This document shows, piece after piece, positions 44,641 through 56,720 of a stretch of DNA of 64,000 bases; positions within the stretch are counted from its first letter, which is position 1, and every line of letters begins with the position of its first letter. The notes under the pieces are model-generated. The model searched no databases, was not told where the DNA came from, and saw only the letters and a program-made list of their open reading frames with translations. The stretch is from Crocodylus rhombifer (Eukaryota > Chordata > Crocodylia > Crocodylidae), in the NCBI GenBank assembly GCA_038503035.1, contig JAVSML010024580.1, forward strand, positions 101,142-165,141, in the 5' to 3' direction. A program made the translations under genes and the position numbers.

Positions 44641-45829
44641 CTTAGCAAAGCCAGGAGGTGCTGGCACCCTGACTCCAATCTCAGGCTGGTTTTGCAGGTG
44701 ACCAAGGGGGAAAAAAAAAGGCAGGCATCTCCCACCGGATCCCATCTCAAATTCTTGAGACACCGCATGTTACCAAACCTGCCACGCTGTTTGTACAAAG
44801 CGCTTCGAGCAAAACCATACATTAAAAACCCACCGAATGCTGCTACTCATCAAAGAGCTTCTCCGAGGGACCGGCAGAGGCGCGGGGTCGAACGCTTGAC
44901 ACCTGAATGGAAAATCAGCTCTGTTTGTGCAGAGAATTGCCACCCTTTCACCGCACCACTACACACTCGACACCTGAAAGGGAAGGGATGGGAACTGCAG
45001 GCAATGTGAGGTTGTCATTTCTTCCAATCCACAGGAGGGGAAAAAAAGCACGATAATAAAGAGGAAAATGTCTCTCGAGCCTCTGATTTGAAGGCAGGCA
45101 TTGCTCCGATCTCCATATCAAGGGAAAGGCACAAAACCCTGCAGCTTCCAAGGAGCGAGCACAAAAATCACACCTTTGCAGTCAACGCGCTTCGGCAATT
45201 ACGGGCTCCAATGCTTGCGAAGAGGCGCTCAAAGCAAATGGAGGTGTGGGACCAGCTGAAAAAGGAAAAGCAGCAAGCAGAACGTGCCTGAAGTGCAAGC
45301 AACTGCAAGGGGCTATTCAGCTTTGTGTGTGCAGAGCTTCCAGCTCGAGACAGGGTCTCAGCTGGTCGTGGGAAGGCAGCCCAAGGCAGGGGAGATGTGC
45401 AGAGATGGCACTAAAAGAAACCATGTGCCTGGGAGCTCCCTGCTGCTGCGTGCCAAAGAGGCTGCAGGTTAAATGATTCATGGCTCCGGCAGCAGCTCAC
45501 CCTGTGCCCTGCCAGCGGGAAAGTGTCATTTGTGGGCAAACACGGCTCGCTTCAAGGGCTCCTGCGGTGTTACGAGCATCTGCCGAGTGCTTCTCCTTCA
45601 TCTGGCCTTACAAAGCTCAGGACGATTTGCACGACGGCAGTGCCCGGCGAGGCCGCGCTAAAGGGCGAGGCTGCACCGCGACTGCTGCTATGTGGGTGTC
45701 TTCATCCCGGCCCCAAAACTACGGGGGCAAACACAGCGAGGGGACGCGACTGGCTCCAGGTTGTAGGCAGGGGGTCACAGGGCCAGGAGAGGAGCCCAGG
45801 CGTCTCCGGAGCAGCGTGCCTGATACCCC

Positions 45830-46140
45830 CTGCTTGGGGTCAGACCGTTCATCACAATTAGGGTCACGAAGGGATTTGCCCCCTTGGTCAGACTGGGCTG
45901 GACTGGGGGGTTTGCCTTCCTCTGCAGTGGAAGAGCATCTCTGCAGCATCGTCGCTGGCAGCAGCAGGACATTGGTGGCCGCGGCCCCCCTGCTCTCCCG
46001 GGGGCAGGGGCAATGGCTGGGGCTGTGTCAGGGACCACTGTGTCACGTTGCTCTGAGGTTGGACACGGGGTTTCTCTGGGCTGGTTTGGATGGGGACTGG
46101 ATGCAACCCCGCAGGTCCCTTCCAGCCCCACCGCTCTATG
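45830..46140 (+). repeat. CR1 3' fragment
   Basis: cacgaagggatttgccccct, ttgccttcctctgcagtgga, gcagcagcaggacattggtg and cccgcaggtcccttccagcc. Confidence 0.75.
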
Positions 46141-46489
46141 TTTCCTATGGGGTTTCTGGGGGGGAGAACTGCTGAAGACCAAGCTTTGCACAGTCAAGTT
46201 CAAAGGCTTCTCTTCCATCTCCTCCCTTGCACGCTGAGCTCCTGGGAGTCGATCGCAGGAGCTTGTTCTTCCAGAGCCCCAGGGATCAGCCTCCCACGAG
46301 CTCTTCCCATCACAGCCGGCAGCAATGAAGCCTTTGCTTTCCCTGGCTCTCAGGAGGAGGATTTGTGACTCTCTGGGTCCCATGGACAGACAGCAGCAGC
46401 AGCAAAGCCCTCTGGGTTTTCTGCCGGGTATCACAGACTCGCAGCAGAGCCGGGCTGGCGGGGCCCTCCAGGCGTCACATCCAGTCCAG

Positions 46490-46830
46490 ATGAGAAGACC
46501 GAGGGGGACTGAATAGCAGCCTTCACCTCCGTGCAGGGGGGCTGCAAAGAGGATGGAGCTGGGCTGGTCTCAGTGGGGGCAGATGACAGGACAAGGAGCA
46601 ATGGGCTCAAGCTGCAGGAAGGGAAGTTGAGGTTGGATATTAGGAAAAACTTTGGTAAAGCACTAGACCAGGCTCCCCAGAGAGGTGGGGGAGTCTCCAT
46701 CCTGGGAGGTGTTGAAGACCCGAGTAAACAAAGCCTTGGCTGGGAGGATGTAGTTGGGGCTGGTCCTGCTTGGAGCAGGAGCTTGGACTGGATGTGACCT
46801 CCCGAGGTCCCCTCCACCCTCACTGTCTGT
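46490..46830 (+). repeat. CR1 3' end
   Basis: gctgggctggtctcagtggg, gggaagttgaggttggatat, tggtcctgcttggagcagga and ggactggatgtgacctcccg. A further short - strand CR1 end follows at about 46826-46935. Confidence 0.85.
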
Positions 46831-48349
46831 GATCCCAGACAAATCCATCATCCAACCTCTTAGCAAAACAACACGGTCCCCCCGACACAGCACCAGACAT
46901 CACACCCAACCCTCCCCAGGCAAAGCAGGGTGTTAATATACCCTCCCACTGCCTGCTCCAGAGCACGCCCCGATCAGTGCCAGGTATGAAGCCTGGCTGC
47001 GCTGCCTGCTTTGGGCTGGGTCTATCCGGGAGGCAAAAGGCTCCTTCCAACATAAGGCCACTGGTCTCAGCAGCGCTCAAGCGTGCGCTATGCTCACCCA
47101 TCGCCAGCTGCAAAATGCTCACAGCTGCTCAGCATCTGTCTCAACAGCTCCGTCGAAGGCCCAAAGGAAACGTAATGATTGCCCTGAGCAAAGAAAAGCT
47201 TGCTCCTCAGGGGAAGCCGAACCCAGGTCTTCATCTCTGGGCCCTGTCGCTGGTGCTACCCTGTGCAAGCAGAGAGGTGCAGATGTGCTCGCCCAGACCA
47301 GCTCTTCTCTTCCCTTCCCTTCCAAAGCTTTTCACTGGAGGCTTGTCCCAATCTCCCAGCTGTATCCCATCAGCCGGCTGCCTTTGCTTCTGGAGGATTT
47401 CAGCCAGGCCCAGTCTGACATCCAGCCCGGCTCCTGGGATCTCTCGAGTGCATTTAACAACCCGCACGGTTTCAGGGCACTGATGTTACTCGTGTCCCCT
47501 GGCTTCACCTGGGGCAGGTTCAGGGGCTCTTGGTGTCTGCAGCTGCACAGCAGGGATGACTGTAGCTTTACAAACAGGTGAGACAAGGATGTATTTGGGG
47601 TGGTTTGGATGGGGGCTGTGCTTGCTGCAACTTCCCTGCTCTGACTCCAGGTCATTTTTCACACCGCATATAGCTCCAAATCCTGGAGAACCACCCCCGC
47701 CCGGGGTAAGATGCTGCAGCGATTCACTGCCCTCAGTGCTAAGGGCAGCCATGTGCAGCCAGTTTGAGCTTTCCAGATGTTGGCTCCCAGCTTGGGGGCT
47801 TGCTCCACTTGTGGACCCTTTCACCTTCATCCTCACAGGCACATCTGGGGAGCCCTCAAAGATCAACCTACAGCAGCTTTGAGGCAGTTTGCTGACAGAC
47901 CAGTGAACAGCAAGGTCACCTTGCTCTCAGCACCGTCCCACTGGCTGAGGGGAGGGGCACAAGCTTTTTTATTGCTCTTCACACCTGTTCTCCCTATGGA
48001 GCCAACACGGTTACTGCAGAACCATGCATCCAGGCCTCTTCTCAAAGCAGAGAGGAGAGTCCGGCACAACCCTCAGCATCGGCAGAGCTGCCAACACGGC
48101 ATCAAGTGAGCAGGGTTTATGCAATGAATGTGGAGCCCCACGATGCAGCTTTGGAGCCCCGTTCCAGAGGGGAACCTCCAGCAGACGAGCTCAAGGCCAT
48201 GGAGGGGGGGAAAGATGCAGTGCTGGGATAAGGGCAACTGGGAACGAACAGGCCAAGAAGGACTTCAGGATGGCCGAGCTGGCTGTGAGGGTCCCATCCA
48301 GCTCTGACACTGTGGCCTCTCTCTGTTGTGAACTGAAGAGGATGTTTCA

Positions 48350-48540
48350 CATTATGTCAAAGACCAGAGGCCTGTTGCAATGGATTATAATGAGCTGTCA
48401 AATCAATTGACTCCCTCAGCTCTGCCTGAATAGAAATGCCACTACCACTTCCAGTTGGGTTTACATTTTGGGTGGAGCAGAAATCCAAGGGCAGGGGGTG
48501 GGGATGGGAGGCGGCGGGGGAAGGCATGAAATTGCACCCC
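48350..48540 (+). repeat. Family A fragment
   Basis: gattataatgagctgtcaaa and ctctgcctgaatagaaatgc match the terminal part of copies at 42345-42910 and 51955-52375. Confidence 0.5.
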
Positions 48541-48775
48541 TGTGAACCCTCCCTGTTTCTTTGGGCTTTCTGTACACAAGAGGTATTAAGTGCAGTCCTG
48601 GCTGAATGTATCATGGACTCACAGCCGCCTCATCCTTCATTTGGGATCAGTAATATCCACTGCTGGGCACAAGGCCTCCCGCCTACTACAGCCTTTCGAG
48701 TGGAGCACTTCTTTGCAGAGCCAGCATGGCCTTGGGGGACCCCTCCCTGGACACCCTGGTATGCAGTGTCTGGAT

Positions 48776-50810
48776 TTCATAGACATCAGGGCTGGAAGGG
48801 ACCTCGGGAGATCATCGAGTCCAGCCCCCGCCCAAAGGGCAGGAAGTCAGCTGGGGTCATAGGATCCCAGCAAGATAAGCATCCAATTTGCTCCTGAAGG
48901 TGTTCAATGTAGGTGCTTGAACCACCTCCGCTGGCAGGCTGTTCCAGACCTCGGGGGCTCGGACAGGAAAGAAATTCTTCCTTATGTCCAGCCTGAAACG
49001 GTCTTGCAGGAGTTTGTGACCGTTCGACCTCGTCATCCCATGGGGCGCTCTGGTGATCAGACGTTCCCCCGGATCCTGGTGGTTACCCCTGATAAACTTA
49101 TAGGTGGCCATCAGGTCACCCCGAGCCTGCGCTTTTCCAGGCTAAAGAGTCCCAAGGCTCTCAGCCTGTCATCGTAAGATCTGTTTTCCTGACCTCTGAT
49201 CATGTGCGTGGCTCTCCTCTGGACTCTCTCAAGCTTCTCCACATCCTTTTTGAATTGTGGAGCCCAGAACTGGACGCAGGACTCCAGCTGCGGCCTCACC
49301 AAGGCCGAGTACAAGGGGAGAATGACGTCCCGGGATTTGCTCGAGAAGCATCTATGGATGCACGCCAGCATTTTGGTCGCTTTACTAGCCGCAGCATGGC
49401 ATTGGAGGCTCATGTTCATCTTGTGATCAATGATGACCCCCAAATCCCTTTCTTCCATAGTGCTAGTCAGCACAGCACTGCCGAGCCCATAAGGGTGCTG
49501 CAGGTTTTTCCTCCCAAGGTGGAGAACCTTGCATTTTTCGGTGTTAAACACCATGAGGTTCTCGTCTTCCCATTTGCTGAGCCTGTCCAGGTCAGCCTGG
49601 ATCACCCGCCTGTCCTCTGGCGTGGATGCTTTGCCCCAAAGTTTGGTGTCATCGGCGAACTTGGCCAGTCCGCTCCTGACTCCAATGTCCACATCGTTAA
49701 TGAAGATGTTGAACAGGATGGGTCCCAGGACAGAGGCTTGGGTGACCCCACTGGTCACAGGGCACCACGAAGAGTGACTGCCATCAATCACAACCCTCTG
49801 GGTCCGACCACAAAGCCAGTTTCCCAGCCAGCGGATCGTGATGGAGCCAAGGCCACAACTGGGCAGTTTGGCCAAGAGGTGATCATGGGATACCAGATCA
49901 AAAGCTTTTTTGAAGTCAAGATATATGACATCAACCTCTTCTCCCTTGTCCAGGTGATAGGTCACCTGGTCATAGAAGGAAATGGGATTGGTCAAACAAG
50001 ACCTACCCGCAACAAACCTGTGCTGGCTATCCCTCAGGATGCTGCTGTCAGCCAGTCCATTAAGCCTCTTTGATAACCTTTCCCAAGACCTTCCCCAGGA
50101 TAGAAGTCAGGCTAATGGGCCTGTAGTTTGCCGGATCCACTCTCCTCCCTTTCTTGAAGATCGGCACCACATTGGCCTCCTTCCAGTCTTCGGGCACTAC
50201 ACCAGAGCGCCAGGAGCTCTCGAAGACCCGTGCCAGGGGCTGGGCTATGACGCTCGCCAGCTCCTTGAGCACCCTGGGGTGCAGGTTGTCAGGGCCAGCT
50301 GACTTGAAGGTATCCAGCCTCTCAAGGTGTTCCTTCACGAGGTCAGCATTGATGGAGGGTAGGGGATCCCCATCACCCGGATCTCCCTGTCTCATAGCAG
50401 GCATGGGCATCCCGTGGGACTGATGAAAGACTGACGCAAAGTACCCATTTAATAGGTTGGCTTTTTCCTGGGCATCAGTTGTCCCATCTGGCTCAGCAAG
50501 GGTCCAGTGTTGCCCTGGCTTTTCCTCCGGCTCCCCACATATCTGAAAAACGACTATTTATTGTCCTTGATGCTTGAAGCTAGTTGGAGTTCAGTCGCAG
50601 CCTTGGCTTTCCTGGTTTGCTCCCTGCAGGACTGGACCAGAGCAGAGTATTGCTCCTTGGAGGTGGATCCCGTCCTCCATCCTTTGTAGGTCTGTCTTTT
50701 TAGACGCAGGAGGTCCGCTAGGTCCCTGGAGAGCCAGGGGGGCTGCTGTGCCCTCTTGCTCCCTTTCCTCCGAGACGGAGTACCTTAGCTTGTGCATTGA
50801 GGATCGCTCC
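48776..50810 (-). mobile_element. CR1 LINE, about 2 kb, with most of its reverse transcriptase
   Basis: Read on the - strand, frames 50410-50060, 49995-49111 and 49111-48857 give successive parts of a CR1 ORF2 reverse transcriptase. In order these are PEDWKEANVVPIFKKG (early RT), VIYLDFKKAFDLVSHDHLL (first catalytic Asp), the catalytic box FADDTKLWG, KCKVLHLGRKN, and the C-terminal tail. The middle frame is 294 codons without a stop. Frame changes occur near 50040 and 49111. It ends with the tail tcatagacatcagggctgg at 48776. The 5' end, with endonuclease and ORF1, is absent. This is the youngest-looking LINE copy in the window. Confidence 0.93.
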
Positions 50811-51679
50811 CTAGATGGATGATGGGGCTGGACAGGTCAGCTGCACCCCACAACACTTGCCCAGACCTCTGCCTACTTCAAACAACACAGGTCTGTGTGG
50901 GACCAGCTCAGACCTTCCTGGTCCCTGTCTGGAGCTTCAGCCAGGATGACACCACCTCCCAGCATCCCGGCACACGGTTCTCCTGCTTCAAGGTCTCCAA
51001 AAGCAGTCGAAGCTCAGAAGGGCCTTGGGTGCTCAGGTGATGGACGTGCCAGGCTACAAGGGGTGCTAATACCCAGGTAATATGGTAGCAAGCGGAGACC
51101 CTCTCTGGGGTCAGACTCCCTCCGTGCTTGGCCTGGGAGACAGCCCTTGCCCTGCAGAGACGGTGGGCTACTAAACAGGTAGGGTGGCCAGGCCACAAAC
51201 TAGATGCCAGTCTGAGTGCCAAGCATCCAGCCAGACCAAGACCCTGGGATGAGGAACGCTGAGGGATCGGGGCACCAGGCAGGACACAACCCAGGAACAG
51301 ACGGCAGCTACCACGGGTCAGAGGAGGGTGCAATGCCCAGCTGGGCACTCCACCAGCGTCAGCTGGAAAGGAGCCGTCTCCACCGGCGTCCCAGGCCAGA
51401 TCCGCAGTAGCTTTGCTTCAAGGGAAGAAGGACTGTGTGCGGTCTCCGGGGCCTTGGCAGTGTTTATTCAGTGCACAACACAGAGGCGAAGCCAGAACCA
51501 GCTATCCAGGCTCCCACCGCCCATCCCTCCGCAGTGCCGATGCTGCAGGCACCGTGGCTGCGAGCTACCAGATGCCGTTACTGCTCCCGGGGCAGCGTTG
51601 TCCCACAGGGGAGACACCAGACAGGGACTTGAGGCCCCGTGCTGCAGCTGAGCTGGGTATGGGAAGCACCATGCTGCTA

Positions 51680-51760
51680 CCCAACTGCTGTGCCTCAGTT
51701 TCCCCATCAGTAAAAGGAGCATCGCAAAGCACCGTGTGTCACCGTTCAAGATCTGGGACC
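51680..51760 (+). repeat. Possible MIR-type SINE fragment
   Basis: ctgtgcctcagtttccccat followed by cagtaaaaggagcatcgc resembles the conserved part of MIR-type CORE-SINEs. Only about 80 bp; not decisive. Confidence 0.35.
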
Positions 51761-51954
51761 CAAAGGATGATGCCTATTTGTTCTCTCGCCCAAAGGACTG
51801 ACCCAGCTCCGTGAGGCACTCGTGATTTAACTCGGTGCACAAAGAGCAGTGGATATTACTGATCCCAAAGGAAAGACAGGGCGACTGCAAGGGCGGGATG
51901 GAGCCAGTCCATGATACGTTCAGCCATGAATACCTCTGTGTACAGCAAGCCAAA

Positions 51955-53310
51955 AAAACAGGGCGGATCCAGGGGGTGCAGCTGCATCCTCTCCACCCCT
52001 GGATTCCTGCTCCACCCAAACTTTAAACCCAACTGGGAGCGGTAGCGGCATTTCTATTCAGACAGAGCCGAGGGAGTCAACTGATTTCACAGCTCATTAT
52101 AATCTACCTGATTTCTTCTAAACTCTTCATTTCACAGGCATTAGAAACCCTCACTCGTTTTTCATGGTCTTCACGTTCCACTAATCAAGCTGGCTTTTCT
52201 TTTGCAATTAGGTTTCTGTTAAACATTCCTGGTCATATCTTTCTTCAATATCACAGCCCTGCAGGCTGTATTTACATCTCGCTAAAAGCTTTAACTCACG
52301 TGTGGAAACCTTAACTCAGGCGAACATTAAGTCAAGTGTGGAAATAACTTTCAGTGCAGTATCGGATGCCTGCTCGAGATGTGCCCTTGTTTCCAAGAGG
52401 GCTACTGGCATCCTGCTCTGCATTGGTGGGAGCGCTGCCAGCGGATGGATGGGAGTGATTATTCCCCTCTATTCGATACTGGGGAGGCCACATCTGGAGT
52501 CCTGTGTCCAGCTGTGGGCCCCGCCCCATGACAGAAAGGATGTGGCCACATTGGGGAAAGTGCAGCGGAGGGCAATGAAAATGGTTGGGGACTGGCAGAC
52601 AGGACAGATGAAGAAAGACTTGAGGAAACTGGGCTTATTTAGTCTGGAGAAGACAAGGCTGGGAGGGCATTGAATAGCAGCCTTCACCTCCCTGCAGGGG
52701 GGCTGCAAAGAGGATGGTGCTGGGCTGGTCTCAGTGGGGGCAGCTGACAGGACAAGGAGCAATGGGCTCAGGCTGCAGCAAGGAGAGATGAGGTTGCATA
52801 TTAGGAAAAACTCTCTCCCGAGGAGGGTGGTGAAGCACTGGACCAGGCTCCCCAGAGAGGTGGGGGAGTCTCCATCCTTGGAGGTGTTCAAGCCCTGGGT
52901 AGACAAAGCCTTGGCTGGGATAAAGTAGTTGGGGCTGGTCCTGCTTGGAGCAGGGGTTGCACTACATGTGACCTCCTGAGCTCCCTTCTAGCCCTGGTTG
53001 CCTGTGATTCTAGGATTTTCAAAAAGGCAAGATTTTGTTTTATGAGCCTGAAAAAAAGAAAAGTACATGTCACTCTAATTTCTGCAGGAATAATGAAACA
53101 ACATCTTGTGATTCTTTTTGGCCTAGCTCCTTGTCTTTTTATACCTAATATGTAATACAGCAAATGAACACATTTCAATACAGTGAAATGTGTTTTTGCT
53201 TTAATCTTAAACTAAATAACACAGCCCCGGGCCCCTTGCATACTAAGAAAACTTCTATTCCTTTTTAAATAGAGAAAAATGTGTTGGATCATACTGGACG
53301 ATGCACCGCG
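51955..53310 (-). repeat. Family A element, copy 4, split by a CR1
   Basis: 51955-52375 and 53010-53310 are the two parts of one family A copy in reverse orientation (ctattcagacagagccgag, ctttaactcacgtgtgga; then aagattttgttttatgagcc and aatcttaaactaaataacac). A CR1 lies between them. The outer left end reads cagggcggatccagg, like a hAT terminus. Confidence 0.6.
52440..53015 (+). repeat. CR1 3' end nested in family A
   Basis: tactggggaggccacatctg, gctgggctggtctcagtggg, aggttgcatattaggaaaaa and gggataaagtagttggggct. The preceding part at 52376-52440 also resembles CR1. It interrupts family A, so it is the younger insertion. Confidence 0.85.
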
Positions 53311-54654
53311 CCATCTGCACCCGCCCGTTCAACACCCTCGATCTGCCCATGCTGGAGAATCCCGCACACGTGATCAACGCCAAGCACACGGCCCACTGCC
53401 GCGTTCTCACGTGGTCTGAAACAAAAGCCTATGCAGATGCCTGTGCTACTGTAGGGCAGAGCATACATCTGAGGGGCACGGACAGGATTATCCACCGATG
53501 CCTCCTCTGCTTGGTTTCTGCCCCTGGGATCAAGGCCCGCAAGAGTTTCAACGCCAGCTCCACGAGAGAAAAGCCTCCAGGGACTATGGATCCAAGAGCT
53601 CCACGACTCAGCCTAAGCAAGAAGTATCCTAGGAATGCAAAGTCCGAGCTCCCAAAGGCCTTTGCAAGGGTAGAAACTGCGTCGCTGCAGCTAATGAATC
53701 GCAGACTCGACGGGAAGGAGGCCGAACGGGGCCTGCAGCCAGGCACGGAAAGCAAAAGCAGGCGAGGCCCGGGGCTCTGTAGGACTCTGGGGGAGCTGAG
53801 CTGGTGTTTCTCTCCACAACGAGATGGGGATTCATTTGAAATTCTTCCATCGGAGCCACGCCAGCTGGCTCACAGCAAGCGCACGGCTCACGCGTAAGCT
53901 GCCTGCGCCGCTCCCACGCCGACATGCACCGCTTCGAGCTGCCAGGTTCCCTAAAACCCCTCTGGCCCATGGAAGTTGGCAGGATTCAGCGATTACCTGG
54001 ACATGCACCCTCTATAAGCCGCTTGCAACCCGAAAACCTTGTCTGCCTACGTCCTTAGACCGACACAGCCACAACCAGCACCCTTTCACCCTTTCCACTC
54101 TCACCCGTGCTCACAGCTCCCTAGCAGCCTGCTGCGAAGGCCTCTGCAGCCTGCACAACACCCACCCCCCATGCTCTTAATCACTCCCCTACCCTCCGAG
54201 ATGGGTCTAAGACCCCCTTAGAAAAAGCAGCCGGTGCCTGATAACTGTCTGAACAGAAGAGCTTTTGATGGCCTGATTGCAGTTGATAAATAACAGAGTG
54301 CCGGGGCAGCGCGGCAGGGAGCTTTGAAAGGAATGAAGCCACAGATGCAACAACTGGCTCATTTGCATGTCATTAATGAGCCTCGTGATTGAGGAAGAGC
54401 AGCACTGGGCTCCAAATCTATCCAGGGACGTAGCCCAATTTCCCTGTGTGACCCCATTCCTGGTCCAAGGCCAAAGAGCAGTTGTGAGGAGGGTGGCCCC
54501 CAGCTTGGGGAACCTCAGTGCTAAGCTTGCTTGCTGAGAGCGTGGTTCATTTGTGGAGCTCGTTGCTGGAGGAGGCTGCAGAGGCAGAGAATACAGAGGA
54601 CAGGGGCCTAGATCCGTGCAGGGCAGGCTACGGCAGTCGCAGATCACAAAATCA

Positions 54655-55235
54655 TACTCACAGACAACGAGGGCTGGAAGGGACCCCAGGAGGTCACATC
54701 TAGTCCAACCCCTGCTCCAAGCAGGGCCAGCCCCAACTACATCAACCCAGCCAACGCTTTGTCTCCCCGGGGGTTAAACACCTCCACGGATGGAGACTGC
54801 ACCACCTCTCTGGGGAGCCTGCTCCACTGCTTCACCACCCTCCTCAGGAAAAAGTTTTTCCTCATATCCAACCACAACTTCCCTTGCTGCAGCCTGAGCC
54901 CATCGCTCCTTGTCCTGCCATCTGCCCCCACTGAGACCAGTCCGGCTCCATCCTCTTTGCAGCCCCCCTGCAGGGAGGTGAAGGCTGCTATCCAATCCCC
55001 CTCAGTCTTCCCTTCTGCAGACTCAATCAGCCCATTTCCCTCAGCCTCTCCTCACCAGTCCTGTTCCCCAGTCACCAAACCATTTTCATTGCTAATTTTC
55101 CCACGTGTCCACATCCTTTCTGTAGTGGGGGCCCACAGCTGGACACGGGACTCCAGATGTGGCCTCCCCAGTGCTGAATAGAGGGGAAGAATCACTGCCC
55201 TCCATCTGCGGGCAACGCTCCCACCCATGCAGCCC
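54655..55235 (-). repeat. CR1 3' end, long
   Basis: acaacgagggctggaaggga, acatctagtccaacccctgc, tccttgtcctgccatctgcc and tggacacgggactccagatg in complement order, without intact coding. Confidence 0.88.
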
Positions 55236-55239
55236 AGGA

Positions 55240-55480
55240 TGGGACGTGCACTAGGCCCGTGCGAGTCGGCAGCGATCCGATCTGGCTTTGGATCCGGCCG
55301 GTTCAGACGGCCACGATGCGATGCGATGCGATGCGGAGCTCCGACCAGGTTTCCGCCTTGATCTGGCTGAAGCTTCGGAGCCGCCTCGGAGATCCGGCCA
55401 CAGGGTATAATGGGGAAACAATAAAATACCTAATGTGCGCTGCCATCCCTCACCAAAGCTGGCTGTGATGGTGTGACAGG
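55240..55480. repeat. CpG-rich repeat with palindromes and a GATGC microsatellite
   Basis: Includes gatccgatctggctttggat, tggctgaagcttcggagccg and cagggtataatggggaaac, separated by (GATGC) reiterated four to five times at 55315-55335. It is rich in CpG compared with its neighbours and partly self-complementary. Probably a small DNA transposon remnant; the family name is not known to me. Confidence 0.5.
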
Positions 55481-55689
55481 AGCTGGATTACACTAGACAC
55501 ATCCTATACATACATTCTCCTTCTAAGATATCTACAACTTGCCCCTGACAGAGACAAGCCTGTTATACAGCGATGGCAGACCTAGACCCACCAGACACTA
55601 CAAGCCCCTGATGGCTAGAGGAAGGCCACTCCTTTACAGCTTATTCCATGGGGACAAATCAGGGGAAAGAGGCCAGGGGTGCACGTCAC

Positions 55690-56720
55690 AGTCATGGCCG
55701 CATCTAGGATTTTGAAAAGCAAGGAGCAAATGGTGTAGCACATCATCACATAGCAACACATAGTCTTCTGCAGTTATAGGGAAACTAGATGCTTTACTAA
55801 AAGCTAGGGGGCTAGCACTAGATCATTCACTTCAAGGCCAAAGCAAATACAACTATTGGAAGGTGCACCCCTTTGCTACATTATATAAATGCTTAAAAAA
55901 AACTCAACAAACTAGGCAAACAAATAGTTGAAATAATCAACAGATATTGGGTCATTTGTCCTGTACAGAATCCGGTTTGTAGAGATGTGGGGCTGGACGG
56001 GACCTGCGGAGATCACATCCAGGTCAAGCCCTGCCTGAGGCAGGATCAGCCCTGGCCAAACCAGCCCGGACACATCCATCACCTAAACTGTTCAAAAACT
56101 ACCGTCAATCCTGACACAACATAAGACATCACACCCGAACCTGCCCCGGGGAAAGCAGGGGACCACAGCAGCCAACGTCCTGCTTCTGTAAATTGTTGAT
56201 ATATGCTCAGGAGATCCCAGGTAGATCAAAATACATGCTCAAGAGATCCAGGGAGATCCCTGTAGTTATTCTAGTTAAACACGTCTCTTATTCAGATGCA
56301 AAAAACAAAATCTTGTCTTCTTGAGCATCTCACAAGTGCCTCCAATGCATCACTGTCAGTCATTTCTACACCTGAATCCATGTGAGGACACCCGAGTGAA
56401 GGTTTTCAGCTAGAGCTAAAAGCAGTCCACAGGGCTGGGAAACAGGAGCTATGACCAGGAAAGGTGAACAGACAGCAGCAATGCAGAAAAAAAAGGATAT
56501 TTTGAATAGGGGAACATCAAGACCATTAAAAAGGAGAGAGGGTCGTTCACCCCTGTGAGTGCAGAGAGATTAGCAGGAATCAGGGAGATGATAAGGAGCC
56601 ATAAAGACAAGTGACTCAGTGCTGCCTGATGAGAAATGCTGCTGCCTCTTCCAGGCTGTCGGATTAAAAAGTCTGGGTGAAGCAGAGAAAAGCGGGGTGC
56701 AACTGCACCATGCACCCCCC
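55690..56720 (+). repeat. Family A element, copy 5, nearly full length, with nested CR1
   Basis: The most complete copy: catctaggattttgaaaagc at the left, then taaactcaacaaactaggc-type sequence, agtgaaggttttcagctaga, accattaaaaaggagagagg and a right end at ccccctggatatacccctg. A CR1 sits at 55965-56225. Left and right ends are only loosely inverted. No coding frame of note. Confidence 0.65.
55965..56225 (-). repeat. CR1 3' end nested in family A
   Basis: ggggctggacgggacctgcg, gaggcaggatcagccctggc and acgtcctgcttctgtaaatt: complement of the local CR1 3' UTR. Confidence 0.8.

Noticed and set aside
53301..53897. 198-residue + strand frame with an opposing - strand frame
   Set aside because: No recognisable domain, no splice context, and it begins within repeat family A. 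I considered a transposase remnant but saw no supporting motif.
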